Shown here in pieces: positions 1 through 6,809 of a DNA stretch of 7,703 nt. Both the position numbers and the translations under genes were made by a program. Each line of letters begins with the position of its first letter. Positions within the stretch are counted from its first letter, which is position 1. This DNA comes from Acinetobacter sp. (lineage in GTDB: Bacteria; Pseudomonadota; Gammaproteobacteria; Pseudomonadales; Moraxellaceae). Under the pieces are notes generated by a model. It was not told the origin of the DNA. It saw only the letters and a list, made by a program, of their open reading frames with translations, and did not search any database. Location of the stretch: the NCBI GenBank assembly GCA_030152675.1, contig JASLIY010000190.1, positions 1 through 7,703 on the forward strand. Direction: 5' to 3'.

Positions 1-2664
1 ATACACAGAGGCATGACCAATCACGGATGATGATGACAATGGTGGCTCTTGTTCTTTGCTCAAGAACTCAATGCTTTCGACTTTGGCCAAGGCTTTAAAC
101 AATGGCTCGATACGTGAAATCTGTGTGGCTTCGGCATCGGAGACATTTTGCAGCAATACTGGCAGTAAGCGTGCATTGCCTAGACCCATTTCACCACGGA
201 TGTTACGTACTGCACCGATCAAACCTTGTAGCCATTGCATATCGGCTTCGGCTTGTGGGTTGATCTTGTCGGCTTCTGGTACTGGATACGCAGCAGTCAT
301 GATGGTGTCGCCGCTCATGCCTAACATCGGCGCGAGGGTTTGCCAAATTTCTTCGGTCAAGTACGGCATCATCGGACGTGCCAAGCGTAATGCAGTCTCC
401 ATCACCGCAAGCAGTACACGACGGTCTTCAGCTTTACGTTCTTCAGCAATCTCTGGATCATTGAGCACAGGTTTGGTCAATTCCACATACCAGTCACAGT
501 ACTCGTTCCAGATAAAGTCGTAAATCGCTTGCGCGGCCAAGTCCAAACGATAGGTCGCAAAGGCTTGGTGTACAGCTTGTTGCGCGCGTTGTAGACGACT
601 CATGATCCATTGTTCTGGAAGTTCCCAAAGATCAGGACGCGGTTGTTGCGCAACCACTTGACCTTCAAGATTCATCAATACAAAACGGGTCGCATTCCAA
701 ATCTTGTTACAGAAGTTACGGTAGCCTTCAACACGTTTGAGATCGAACTTGATATCACGACCGGTATTGGCGAGCGCACAGAAAGTAAAGCGTACCGCAT
801 CAGTACCATAGGCATTGATACCTTCTGGGAATTCTTTGCGGGTCGATTTTTCAATTTTGCTGGCTTGTTTTGGATTCATCAAACCAAAGGTACGTTTTTG
901 TACCAATTGCTCGAGGTCGATCCCGTCGATGAGGTCAAGCGGATCTAAGACATTACCCTTAGATTTAGACATCTTCTGACCTTCGCCATCACGAACCAAA
1001 CCATGGACATAAACGGTTTTAAATGGAACTTGTGGTGTGCCATCTTCATTTTTCATGAAGTGCAAGGTCATCATGATCATTCGGGCCACCCAGAAGAAAA
1101 TGATGTCAAAACCCGTCACCAATACATCGGTTGGGTGGAAGGTATTGAGGTCATAGTTCTTTTGATCTTGTGCGGTATCACCAGTCCAACCCAAAGTTGA
1201 GAAGGTCCATAGCGCAGAAGAGAACCAAGTATCGAGTACGTCTTCGTCTTGATTGAGTTCGACCGATGCATCGATGTTGTGCTTGGCACGTACTTCAGCT
1301 TCGTCACGACCGACATAGATATTGCCTTCAGCATCATACCAAGCCGGGATACGGTGACCCCACCACAATTGGCGTGAGATACACCAGTCTTGGATGTTGT
1401 TCATCCACGCCATATACATGTTGGTATATTGCTCAGGCACAAATTTGATCCGGCCATCTTTGACCGCTTCAACTGCAGGTTCAGCCAATGGCGCAATTTT
1501 GACATACCATTGATCTGTCAATAATGGCTCAACGATCACACCAGAACGGTCACCACGTGGTGCTTTCAGATCATAAGGCTCGATCTTGTCTAACCAGCCT
1601 TCAGCTTCAGCTTGCTCGACCATTTTTTTACGTGCCGCAAAACGCTCAAGACCGATATAATCCGCAGGCGCTGCGATTGTGGCAGAGATTTGCTCACCGG
1701 CTTTGGCGATAAATTCAAACTCAGCCAAGATTTCGGCATTTTTATTGAAGATGTTGATCAATGGCAATTGATTGCGCTTACCCACTTCATAGTCATTGAA
1801 GTCATGCGCACTGGTGATTTTCACACAGCCAGTACCAAAGTCTTTTTCAACGTATTCATCTGCAACGATCGGCACCAAACGGCCTGAGATCGGCAGAACA
1901 ATATTTTTACCAACCAAGTGTGCATAGCGTTCATCTTCAGGATGAACCGCAACCGCCACGTCACCGAGCAAGGTTTCAGGACGAGTGGTGGCAACCACAA
2001 GGAAATTATTGCCATCTTGGGTTTTTAGGCTGGCATCTTCAAAGCTATATTTGAAATGCCACAAAGAACTTTTTTCTTCGATTGATTCAACTTCAAGATC
2101 AGATAGGGCAGTATGTAATTTTGGGTCCCAGTTGACCAGACGTTTACCACGATAGATCAGGCCATCTTCGTGCAGACGTACAAAGACTTCTTTGACCGCA
2201 TTTGAAAGACCTTGGTCCATGGTGAAACGTTCACGTGACCAATCCACTGAAGAACCAAGACGACGGATCTGGCGAGTAATGGTGTTGCCTGATTGTTCTT
2301 TCCATTCCCAGATTTTTTCGATGAACTTCTCACGACCTAAATCATGACGGCTGATGTTTTGCGCAGCCAACTGACGTTCAACCACCATTTGTGTCGCGAT
2401 ACCGGCATGGTCTGTCCCAGGTTGCCAGAGGGTATTTTTACCCATCATGCGGTTATAGCGGGTGAGGGCATCCATAATGGCATTGTTAAAACCATGACCC
2501 ATGTGCAAACTACCGGTCACGTTCGGCGGCGGGATCATGATACAGAACGAGTCCCCTTGACCAGAGGGCTTAAAATAGCCTTTCTCTTCCCAAGTGGTAT
2601 ACCATTTTTTTTCAATCTCGGTAGGATCGTAAGTCGTAGCGATATTTTGCGCAGTATCAGTCAT
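1..2664 (-). CDS. valS: Valyl-tRNA synthetase (partial, C-terminus beyond the left edge)
   Basis: Cytoplasmic class I aminoacyl-tRNA synthetase that charges tRNA-Val with valine and hydrolyses mischarged Thr-tRNA-Val. The frame runs without a stop from ATG at 2664 to base 1, giving 888 codons. The N-terminus reads [20 protein letters not shown]. The HIGH signature appears as [14 protein letters not shown], with HMGH at residues 54-57. The CP1 editing domain includes HDFNDYEVG (from residue 287). The KMSKS loop is exact at residues 564-568 (bases 961-975), followed by [12 protein letters not shown]. The anticodon-binding region follows, and the frame leaves the window in ...[12 protein letters not shown], just before the C-terminal coiled-coil arm. 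About 75-80 residues are missing compared with the usual ~960. The ATG is chosen because the in-frame codons upstream soon meet a TGA and the N-terminus matches the family. No good Shine-Dalgarno precedes it. All key motifs are intact, so this is a functional gene cut by the window. Confidence 0.98.
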   Translation of the reverse strand, partial: MTDTAQNIATTYDPTEIEKKWYTTWEEKGYFKPSGQGDSFCIMIPPPNVTGSLHMGHGFNNAIMDALTRYNRMMGKNTLWQPGTDHAGIATQMVVERQLAAQNISRHDLGREKFIEKIWEWKEQSGNTITRQIRRLGSSVDWSRERFTMDQGLSNAVKEVFVRLHEDGLIYRGKRLVNWDPKLHTALSDLEVESIEEKSSLWHFKYSFEDASLKTQDGNNFLVVATTRPETLLGDVAVAVHPEDERYAHLVGKNIVLPISGRLVPIVADEYVEKDFGTGCVKITSAHDFNDYEVGKRNQLPLINIFNKNAEILAEFEFIAKAGEQISATIAAPADYIGLERFAARKKMVEQAEAEGWLDKIEPYDLKAPRGDRSGVIVEPLLTDQWYVKIAPLAEPAVEAVKDGRIKFVPEQYTNMYMAWMNNIQDWCISRQLWWGHRIPAWYDAEGNIYVGRDEAEVRAKHNIDASVELNQDEDVLDTWFSSALWTFSTLGWTGDTAQDQKNYDLNTFHPTDVLVTGFDIIFFWVARMIMMTLHFMKNEDGTPQVPFKTVYVHGLVRDGEGQKMSKSKGNVLDPLDLIDGIDLEQLVQKRTFGLMNPKQASKIEKSTRKEFPEGINAYGTDAVRFTFCALANTGRDIKFDLKRVEGYRNFCNKIWNATRFVLMNLEGQVVAQQPRPDLWELPEQWIMSRLQRAQQAVHQAFATYRLDLAAQAIYDFIWNEYCDWYVELTKPVLNDPEIAEERKAEDRRVLLAVMETALRLARPMMPYLTEEIWQTLAPMLGMSGDTIMTAAYPVPEADKINPQAEADMQWLQGLIGAVRNIRGEMGLGNARLLPVLLQNVSDAEATQISRIEPLFKALAKVESIEFLSKEQEPPLSSSSVIGHASVY

Positions 2665-2672
2665 ATCAAAAT

Positions 2673-2686
2673 AGGTCAAAGGTCAA
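2673..2686. repeat. Tandem 7-bp repeat in the valS leader
   Basis: Two perfect adjacent copies of AGGTCAA (2673-2679 and 2680-2686) lie 8-22 nt upstream of the valS start, within the predicted 5' leader. On the valS strand they read TTGACCT twice. They could be an operator half-site pair or a chance repeat. No known regulator is identified from them. Confidence 0.5.
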
Positions 2687-2701
2687 CTAAAAATTGCCTC
2701 C

Positions 2702-2710
2702 ATTGTAGCA
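2702..2710 (-). promoter_or_regulatory. Probable extended -10 promoter of valS
   Basis: On the minus strand this reads TGC TACAAT, an extended -10 element (TGn plus a 5/6 match to TATAAT), 37 nt upstream of the valS ATG. No good -35 lies at the usual 16-18 nt. A TTGATA hexamer (2719-2724) is present but only 11 nt away, separated by a T-run, so it should not count as a normal -35. Transcription would begin near 2695 and give a leader of about 30 nt. This is inferred from sequence only. Confidence 0.45.
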
Positions 2711-2735
2711 AAAAAAAATATCAATGCGGGGGGAT

Positions 2736-2749
2736 AAAGCATATGCTTT
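2736..2749. promoter_or_regulatory. Perfect 14-bp palindrome between valS and the unknown gene
   Basis: AAAGCATATGCTTT is a perfect inverted repeat with no spacer. It sits about 26 bp upstream of the valS -10 element and about 95 bp upstream of the preferred start of the plus-strand gene. Its symmetry and its place in the only divergent intergenic region suggest a possible dimeric repressor or activator site. Shorter perfect palindromes, CGTGCACG (2772-2779) and AAAAGCTTTT (2799-2808), lie nearby. The 2665-2844 interval contains nothing else that I can identify. Confidence 0.35.
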
Positions 2750-2844
2750 TCAGTTGCACTTGATTGATGATCGTGCACGTTAAACGCTCGCTTTGCTTAA
2801 AAGCTTTTTCACAATCAAATAATAACCAGCTTCGGGCTTCAACA

Positions 2845-3543
2845 ATGAGTCAAACCATTTACTTTCATATTCAAGACAGCACCCAACAGCGTTTTCAGCG
2901 GGTGTATCAAGCACTACAACAGAATAGTTCACAACGACAGGCCAAAATTTTGGGGCCAGTCTTGGCTGATCTGGCCGCAGAGGTAATCGATCAGGTCTTT
3001 GCCGCCTTGTTGCGTGACCCTGAAGTGGTGCGGCATAAATTACCACAGGACAGCCAAACGCAGGCCTCTGAAAAAGTTATTGCTCAGATCTTGGAGAATA
3101 TCAAAACCTATATGCCGTATGCGGTGTCGATGTTTGGCAATGCGCGCTTACTGCCTTTGATGCAATATTTAGCCGGTTGTATGCAGACCCATGCGGATCA
3201 TAATTATCTCACCTATCAAGTCGATGAGGCGGTCTTGGCGCCAGTGTTGGCGGATATCGAACGCATTGCTGCTGGCGATCAAAGCCGTGTGCAGCCTGCT
3301 TTTCAGGCATTGCTCAAATTGATTGATGTGGGGGTAGAGGCATTGATCATCCATCCCAAGACGATGCTAAAATTCAACTTTCTTATCAACAAGACCTTGG
3401 ATGGCGTAATCCATCTTTGTACCCGATTGGGCTATCAGCGTTTGGAGAAAGTGACCGCACAGTTGACGTCAGCCGAGGCATTGCCCTATTTGGCGCATTT
3501 TGTGAGATTCTTAGACTATAAAAACTTGGATAAAAAGGAATAA
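2845..3543 (+). CDS. Uncharacterised helical cytoplasmic protein, upstream partner of the SDR gene
   Basis: I do not recognise a named family. From ATG at 2845 the product is 232 residues, starting MSQTIYFHIQDSTQQRFQRV. It has no signal peptide or membrane segment and looks almost entirely alpha-helical. A polar, Gln-rich N-terminus (about 1-35) leads into amphipathic helices. A central stretch around residues 87-125 (KTYMPYAVSMFGNARLLPLM, then a His/Asp-containing THADHNYLTY) looks the most structured. The end is charged (DYKNLDKKE). The frame stays open back to an ATG at 2764 (259 residues), but those extra 27 residues look unlike coding sequence (MMIVHVKRSLCLK...) and overlap the putative promoter region, so 2845 is preferred. 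Neither start has a strong Shine-Dalgarno. A weak promoter-like pair (TTGCTT at 2793, A/T-rich hexamer near 2818) would suit the later start. The stop lies 4 nt before the SDR gene, so co-transcription and a shared function are likely. Confidence 0.85.
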   Translation: MSQTIYFHIQDSTQQRFQRVYQALQQNSSQRQAKILGPVLADLAAEVIDQVFAALLRDPEVVRHKLPQDSQTQASEKVIAQILENIKTYMPYAVSMFGNARLLPLMQYLAGCMQTHADHNYLTYQVDEAVLAPVLADIERIAAGDQSRVQPAFQALLKLIDVGVEALIIHPKTMLKFNFLINKTLDGVIHLCTRLGYQRLEKVTAQLTSAEALPYLAHFVRFLDYKNLDKKE

Positions 3544-3547
3544 ACGT

Positions 3548-4363
3548 ATGAAACAACAGGACAGTCGTCATTCATTCACAGAGCAAGTGGTCTGGATCAC
3601 TGGGGCATCTTCAGGTTTGGGTAAAGCACTGGCGCAAGAGTATGCCTTGCAAGGTGCGCGTGTGATTTTAACAGCACGACGCTTTGAGGTGCTAGAGACA
3701 GTTCGAGTCAGTCTATTTCAACCCGACAAGCATCTTTCAATCAGTATGGACATCACGGATGAATCGCAAGTCCGTCAAGCCTATGCAGATGTATTGGCGC
3801 AGTTTGGACGCATTGATCTGTTGATCAACAATGCCGGCCTGAGCCAGCGGGCACTGATTGCTGAGACCAGTATGCAGACCGAACGTACTTTGATGGAAGT
3901 GGATTATTTCTCGCAAGTTTTTCTGACTAAAACCGTGCTGCCGACTTTTATTGCACAACGATCAGGCCGCATCGTATTCGTTTCGAGTGTGGCTGGTTTG
4001 TTGGGCACGCAATACCGTGCTTCTTATTCAGCAGCCAAGGCCGCGATTCATATGTGGGCCAACAGCTTAAGAGCAGAAGTGGCGGCCTATGGGGTCGGGG
4101 TTTCGGTGGTGTTCCCGGGGTTTGTGCAGACCAATGTGTCTTTTAATGCCTTGAATGGGGCTGGTCAAGCACAAGGGCATCAGGATGAGGCCATCGCCAA
4201 AGGCTTGGCGGCAGAAGATTTTGCTGAGCAGGTGGTGAAGGCACTGATGAAAGAACAGGAATATATCGTGGTGGCTGGCAAGAAAGAAAAGCTTGGCGTC
4301 GCGGTATCCCGTCTTTCTCCGCGACTGCTGTATAAAATGATCCGAAAAATTAAAGTGAAATAA
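3548..4363 (+). CDS. Short-chain dehydrogenase/reductase (classical SDR, DHRS7-like)
   Basis: A 271-residue NAD(P)(H)-dependent oxidoreductase of the classical SDR superfamily. The substrate cannot be told from sequence. The Rossmann glycine motif TGASSGLG is at residues 18-25. R44-R45 after the second beta strand favours NADP(H). D68 precedes helix D, NNAG is at 94-97, and catalytic Ser147, Tyr160 and Lys164 have the standard spacing (S-13-Y-xxx-K). The PGFVQT segment follows the catalytic region. The position normally held by the tetrad Asn (28 residues before the Ser) is Asp119, in MEVDYF. The basic C-terminal tail (LSPRLLYKMIRKIKVK) recalls DHRS7-type SDRs and may contact membranes, but there is no clear transmembrane helix. 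AAGGA at 3535-3539 is well placed for ATG 3548. The upstream gene ends 4 nt before, so the two are probably one operon. The last 14 bp overlap the convergent YbjQ-like gene. Confidence 0.93.
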   Translation: MKQQDSRHSFTEQVVWITGASSGLGKALAQEYALQGARVILTARRFEVLETVRVSLFQPDKHLSISMDITDESQVRQAYADVLAQFGRIDLLINNAGLSQRALIAETSMQTERTLMEVDYFSQVFLTKTVLPTFIAQRSGRIVFVSSVAGLLGTQYRASYSAAKAAIHMWANSLRAEVAAYGVGVSVVFPGFVQTNVSFNALNGAGQAQGHQDEAIAKGLAAEDFAEQVVKALMKEQEYIVVAGKKEKLGVAVSRLSPRLLYKMIRKIKVK

Positions 4364-4814
4364 CAGGGCGCTCAGCCGTGTCCGCCTGAATCGCGGTGCC
4401 ATAAGCAAAGACTTCGACCATGCCCCCTTGCATACCGAGTTCACTGCTACTTAAGCGTAAGCCTTGGATTTCAGTGGCACCGACTTTTTCAGCTTCGCGT
4501 TTCAATCGAACCACGGCTTCGCGGCGGGCACGATCGATCACGGTCTCGTAGGTGGTGAGTCGGCCACCGAAAAAGCTTTGGATACTGGCAATCACGAATT
4601 TGAAATAATCATGCGAGATCACTACATTGCTGCTGATCATTTGGCCGGTGGCGGTAGATTGCTTGAAGCGACTCATGTCAGTGCGGATATAACTCAGGCG
4701 TTGTTCTTCTTCATCCAAGGCAAGCAAATGTTTGCGTTCGATCACACGGCCGACCAACCAACCGATAAAAAATAAGCTGAGGAATAAGACGATTTTAAAA
4801 ATCACAGTATTCAT
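4350..4814 (-). CDS. Membrane-anchored YbjQ-family (DUF74) protein
   Basis: A 154-residue protein with an N-terminal hydrophobic helix (about residues 4-24, IFKIVLFLSLFFIGWLVGRV), a short charged linker (ERKHLLALDEEEQRLSYIR) and a C-terminal YbjQ-type domain (about 55-145). The domain shows the family pattern: a variant of the GGRLTTYE segment, the helix RARREAVVRLKREAEKVGAT and the end strand VEVFAYGTAI. The positive residues just after the helix suggest that the domain faces the cytoplasm. The family is labelled 'putative heavy-metal-binding' and its members form oligomers, but no cysteine is present here, so metal binding should not be assumed. AGGGA in the 17-nt gap after the upstream YbjQ gene is a good ribosome site for ATG 4814. 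The two genes form a tandem operon. The stop lies inside the 3' end of the convergent SDR gene, and no terminator is visible downstream. Confidence 0.88.
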   Translation of the reverse strand: MNTVIFKIVLFLSLFFIGWLVGRVIERKHLLALDEEEQRLSYIRTDMSRFKQSTATGQMISSNVVISHDYFKFVIASIQSFFGGRLTTYETVIDRARREAVVRLKREAEKVGATEIQGLRLSSSELGMQGGMVEVFAYGTAIQADTAERPVISL

Positions 4815-4831
4815 GACTGATCCCTGTTGAG

Positions 4832-5188
4832 TTAGGCAAAGGGATCGGGCAATTGCGTGTTTAAAGGCTCGATCACCACTGCGGTGCCATAGACAAATAA
4901 CTCAGAAGCGCCTTGGGCAATATTGGAGGTGGAGAAGCGAATGCCGACGATGGCATTGGCACCTAAAGCAGCGGCTTTTTCGACCATGCGTTGCATGGCT
5001 TCTTGGCGAGATTCTTCGAGCAGTTCGGTATAGCCTGTGAGCTCACCACCGACGATGTTCTTCAAGCCAGCCATAAAGTCACGACCCACATGTTTGGCAC
5101 GAACCGTACTGCCATAGACCACATCGAGTTGGCGGACGATACGATGACCCGGGAAAGATTCTAAATTACTCAATTGCACGTTGTTCAT
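4832..5188 (-). CDS. YbjQ-family (DUF74) soluble protein
   Basis: A 118-residue cytoplasmic protein that matches the YbjQ/DUF74 family across its length (E. coli YbjQ is about 107 residues). Recognisable parts are GSTVRAKHVGRDFMAGLKNIVGGEL (about 26-50, the most conserved block), the helix EESRQEAMQRMVEKAAALGANAIVGIRF (about 58-85) and the end strand ELFVYGTAVVIE. There is no signal peptide, membrane helix or cysteine. The only histidines are H15 and H33. The role is unknown: family members form ring-like oligomers and carry a heavy-metal-binding label of uncertain value. It is the first gene of a two-gene unit with the anchored paralogue 17 nt downstream. ATG 5188 is chosen because the homologous sequence begins here, though its Shine-Dalgarno is poor. 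Confidence 0.93.
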   Translation of the reverse strand: MNNVQLSNLESFPGHRIVRQLDVVYGSTVRAKHVGRDFMAGLKNIVGGELTGYTELLEESRQEAMQRMVEKAAALGANAIVGIRFSTSNIAQGASELFVYGTAVVIEPLNTQLPDPFA

Positions 5189-5217
5189 GGCGTTTTATCA
5201 TGCTGAAAAGTCGCTTT

Positions 5218-5246
5218 AACATAGGAACTTTGGGCTGAAATTGCAA
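5218..5246 (-). promoter_or_regulatory. Candidate sigma-70 promoter of the YbjQ pair
   Basis: On the minus strand, TTGCAA (5241-5246) and TATGTT (5218-5223) are separated by exactly 17 nt, each matching 4 of 6 consensus bases. Transcription would begin near 5211, about 23 nt before the ATG at 5188. The element lies just past the efflux-operon terminator, which would make the YbjQ genes an independent unit. The match is moderate and is not confirmed by anything else. Confidence 0.4.
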
Positions 5247-5279
5247 GTCTCGCTGAGAGAAAAGACCTTCCCTTGCAGC

Positions 5280-5307
5280 AAAAAAAACCCACCGAAGTGA
5301 GTTTTTT
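5280..5307 (-). terminator. Rho-independent terminator of the adeIJK operon
   Basis: Read on the minus strand, an A-run leads into CTCAC-TTCG-GTGGG and then eight Ts. The stem has five core pairs (one G-T wobble) and extends through six A-T pairs. The loop is a UUCG tetraloop closed by C-G, an especially stable form. It begins 27 nt after the adeK stop. Because A and T runs flank both sides, it could also work on the plus strand, though no plus-strand gene leads into it. The remainder of 5189-5333 holds only the candidate YbjQ promoter. Confidence 0.88.
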
Positions 5308-5333
5308 GTATGTGATGTAAATATCAGATCAGA

Positions 5334-6809
5334 TTATTTCTGCGCGGGTTGTTGCTCTGGATGATATTTCATTTCAGAACTAGACGGCGCGTAGTTGACG
5401 ATATCGGTGTTGTTGGTTTTGAGACCACCACCTAGTGTTTTATACACTTCGATCTGGTTGTTGAGGTCAGCCTGTTGTAGTAACAACAGTCCTTGCTCGG
5501 CGTTATACGATGAGCGCTGCGCATCTAAAACAGTCAAGAAGTTATCGATCCCAGAACGGAAGCGCGCATTCGACAGTTTGTAGGTGGTGTTGCTGGCATC
5601 GACCAAACGACGTTGTGCTGTGAGACGATCACCAATATTTTGACGTGTGGCCAATGCATCATTGACTTCACGGAAAGCCGATTGAATCGACTTCTCATAA
5701 TCAGCCACCGCAATTTGTTGATCGGTTTCTGAAATTTTAATATTGGCTTTACGTGTGCCCCAATCAAAGATCGGGAGATTCAAGCTTGGACCCACAGACC
5801 ATGCGAAGTTGCCTGATTTAAACATGTTGTTCAAATCAGTAGACGCATAACCCGCAGTACCGGTGAGGGTAATGGTGGGGAACAAACTGGCACGTGCTGC
5901 ACCGATGTTGGCACCTGCAGCGCTGAGTTTATACTCGGCTGCTTTGATGTCCGGACGATTTTGCAGCAAGTCGCTCGGTAAACCTGCCATCAGCGTATTG
6001 CTGTTGGTGATGCGGCTAATGCGTTGTTTTGGCAACAGTGAATCAGGCACGGTTTCACCGACCAACAGATTGAGCAAGTTTTGCGCCTGTGCAATCTGAG
6101 TTTTGAAATTGGCCACATCATTACGTGCTGTTTCTACCAAGATCTGCGCTTGACGTACAGGTAGCTCACTGTCGATTCCGACTTCAAAACGCTTTTTGTT
6201 CAGATTATAAGAATCTTGCTGCGCTTTTAAAGTTTGCTCTGCAAGCTTTAATTGTGCAGTGGCGAATGAATAGTTCAACCAGGCTTGCGAAACTTGACCG
6301 ATTAAAGCGATTTGAGTGGCATCACGTGAACTTTGAGTCGAAAGATAAGTATCGAGTGCATTGTCTTTTAGACTGCGCACGCGCCCCCAAAAGTCGAGCT
6401 CATAGTTGGTAACACCCAAACCGACTTGATAGGTCGAGTAGGGGTTGTTCGGATCGACGCTTGGAGAAACTTGACGCAGCACACTGCCGCTGGCACCGAT
6501 GGTCGGTAGGCGGTTGTTTTCAGTGATTTGGTACTGCTGCTGCGCACGTTGAATATTTAAGGTCGCTTTGCGTAAATCACGGTTATTGACCAATGACAGA
6601 TCGATCACTTGCAACAAGCGTGGGTCTGTAAAGAAGTCTTTATAACCTTGCTCAGCAATTGACGGGCCACTGCTATTGTTGATATAGCCCGTTGGGATAT
6701 TTGCTTGAGCGACGGGTTCTGGGCCGCGCATACTCTGGCAGGCTGCCAGCGATAGCGCGAGTGCAGATACCGCAATGCTACGACCTGAAATAGACCATAA
6801 ACTTTGCAT
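5334..6809 (-). CDS. adeK: AdeK, outer-membrane channel of the AdeIJK RND efflux pump
   Basis: A TolC/OprM-type outer-membrane factor (491 residues). As a trimer it forms the exit duct of the AdeIJK multidrug pump, joining periplasmic AdeI and inner-membrane AdeJ. A lipoprotein signal peptide ends in the lipobox LAAC (21-24), so Cys24 would be lipidated, as in OprM. Two outer-membrane-efflux (OEP) repeats follow. The first carries YQVGLGVTNYELDFWGRVRS. The second carries LLQNRPDIKAAEYKLSAAGA, SVGPSLNLPIFDWGTRKANI, the helix EKSIQSAFREVNDALATR and NARFRSGIDNFLTVLDAQRS. A polar tail follows the conserved YKTLGGG. The length is close to the ~484 of A. baumannii AdeK. The adeJ stop and this start form GTGATG. 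AGGAG sits 8 nt before a possible GTG start (6812) and 11 nt before the ATG (6809). The ATG is chosen because known AdeK begins MQ.WSISGRS. The tight overlap implies translational coupling with adeJ. Confidence 0.95.
   Translation of the reverse strand: MQSLWSISGRSIAVSALALSLAACQSMRGPEPVAQANIPTGYINNSSGPSIAEQGYKDFFTDPRLLQVIDLSLVNNRDLRKATLNIQRAQQQYQITENNRLPTIGASGSVLRQVSPSVDPNNPYSTYQVGLGVTNYELDFWGRVRSLKDNALDTYLSTQSSRDATQIALIGQVSQAWLNYSFATAQLKLAEQTLKAQQDSYNLNKKRFEVGIDSELPVRQAQILVETARNDVANFKTQIAQAQNLLNLLVGETVPDSLLPKQRISRITNSNTLMAGLPSDLLQNRPDIKAAEYKLSAAGANIGAARASLFPTITLTGTAGYASTDLNNMFKSGNFAWSVGPSLNLPIFDWGTRKANIKISETDQQIAVADYEKSIQSAFREVNDALATRQNIGDRLTAQRRLVDASNTTYKLSNARFRSGIDNFLTVLDAQRSSYNAEQGLLLLQQADLNNQIEVYKTLGGGLKTNNTDIVNYAPSSSEMKYHPEQQPAQK

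Noticed and set aside
2719..2724. TTGATA as the -35 of the valS promoter
   Set aside because: It is only 11 nt from the -10 hexamer, too close for a sigma-70 promoter; the extended -10 explains the site better.
56..2763. Several plus-strand open frames of 60-155 codons across the valS region
   Set aside because: They lie antisense to an uninterrupted valS frame with all synthetase motifs, and their translations show no family resemblance. They are shadows of the real gene.
2764..2844. An upstream ATG at 2764 as the true start of the unknown gene
   Set aside because: The extra 27 residues look non-coding, there is no Shine-Dalgarno, and the segment overlaps likely regulatory DNA. Kept only as an alternative start.
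4464..4775. Plus-strand 103-codon frame opposite the anchored YbjQ gene
   Set aside because: The minus-strand frame has a clear transmembrane helix, a YbjQ-type domain and a good ribosome site; the plus-strand translation looks like an antisense shadow.
5280..5307. Inverted repeat as a possible mobile-element end or attachment site
   Set aside because: The UUCG loop, T-run and position 27 nt after the adeK stop fit an intrinsic terminator, and no transposase or integrase is nearby.
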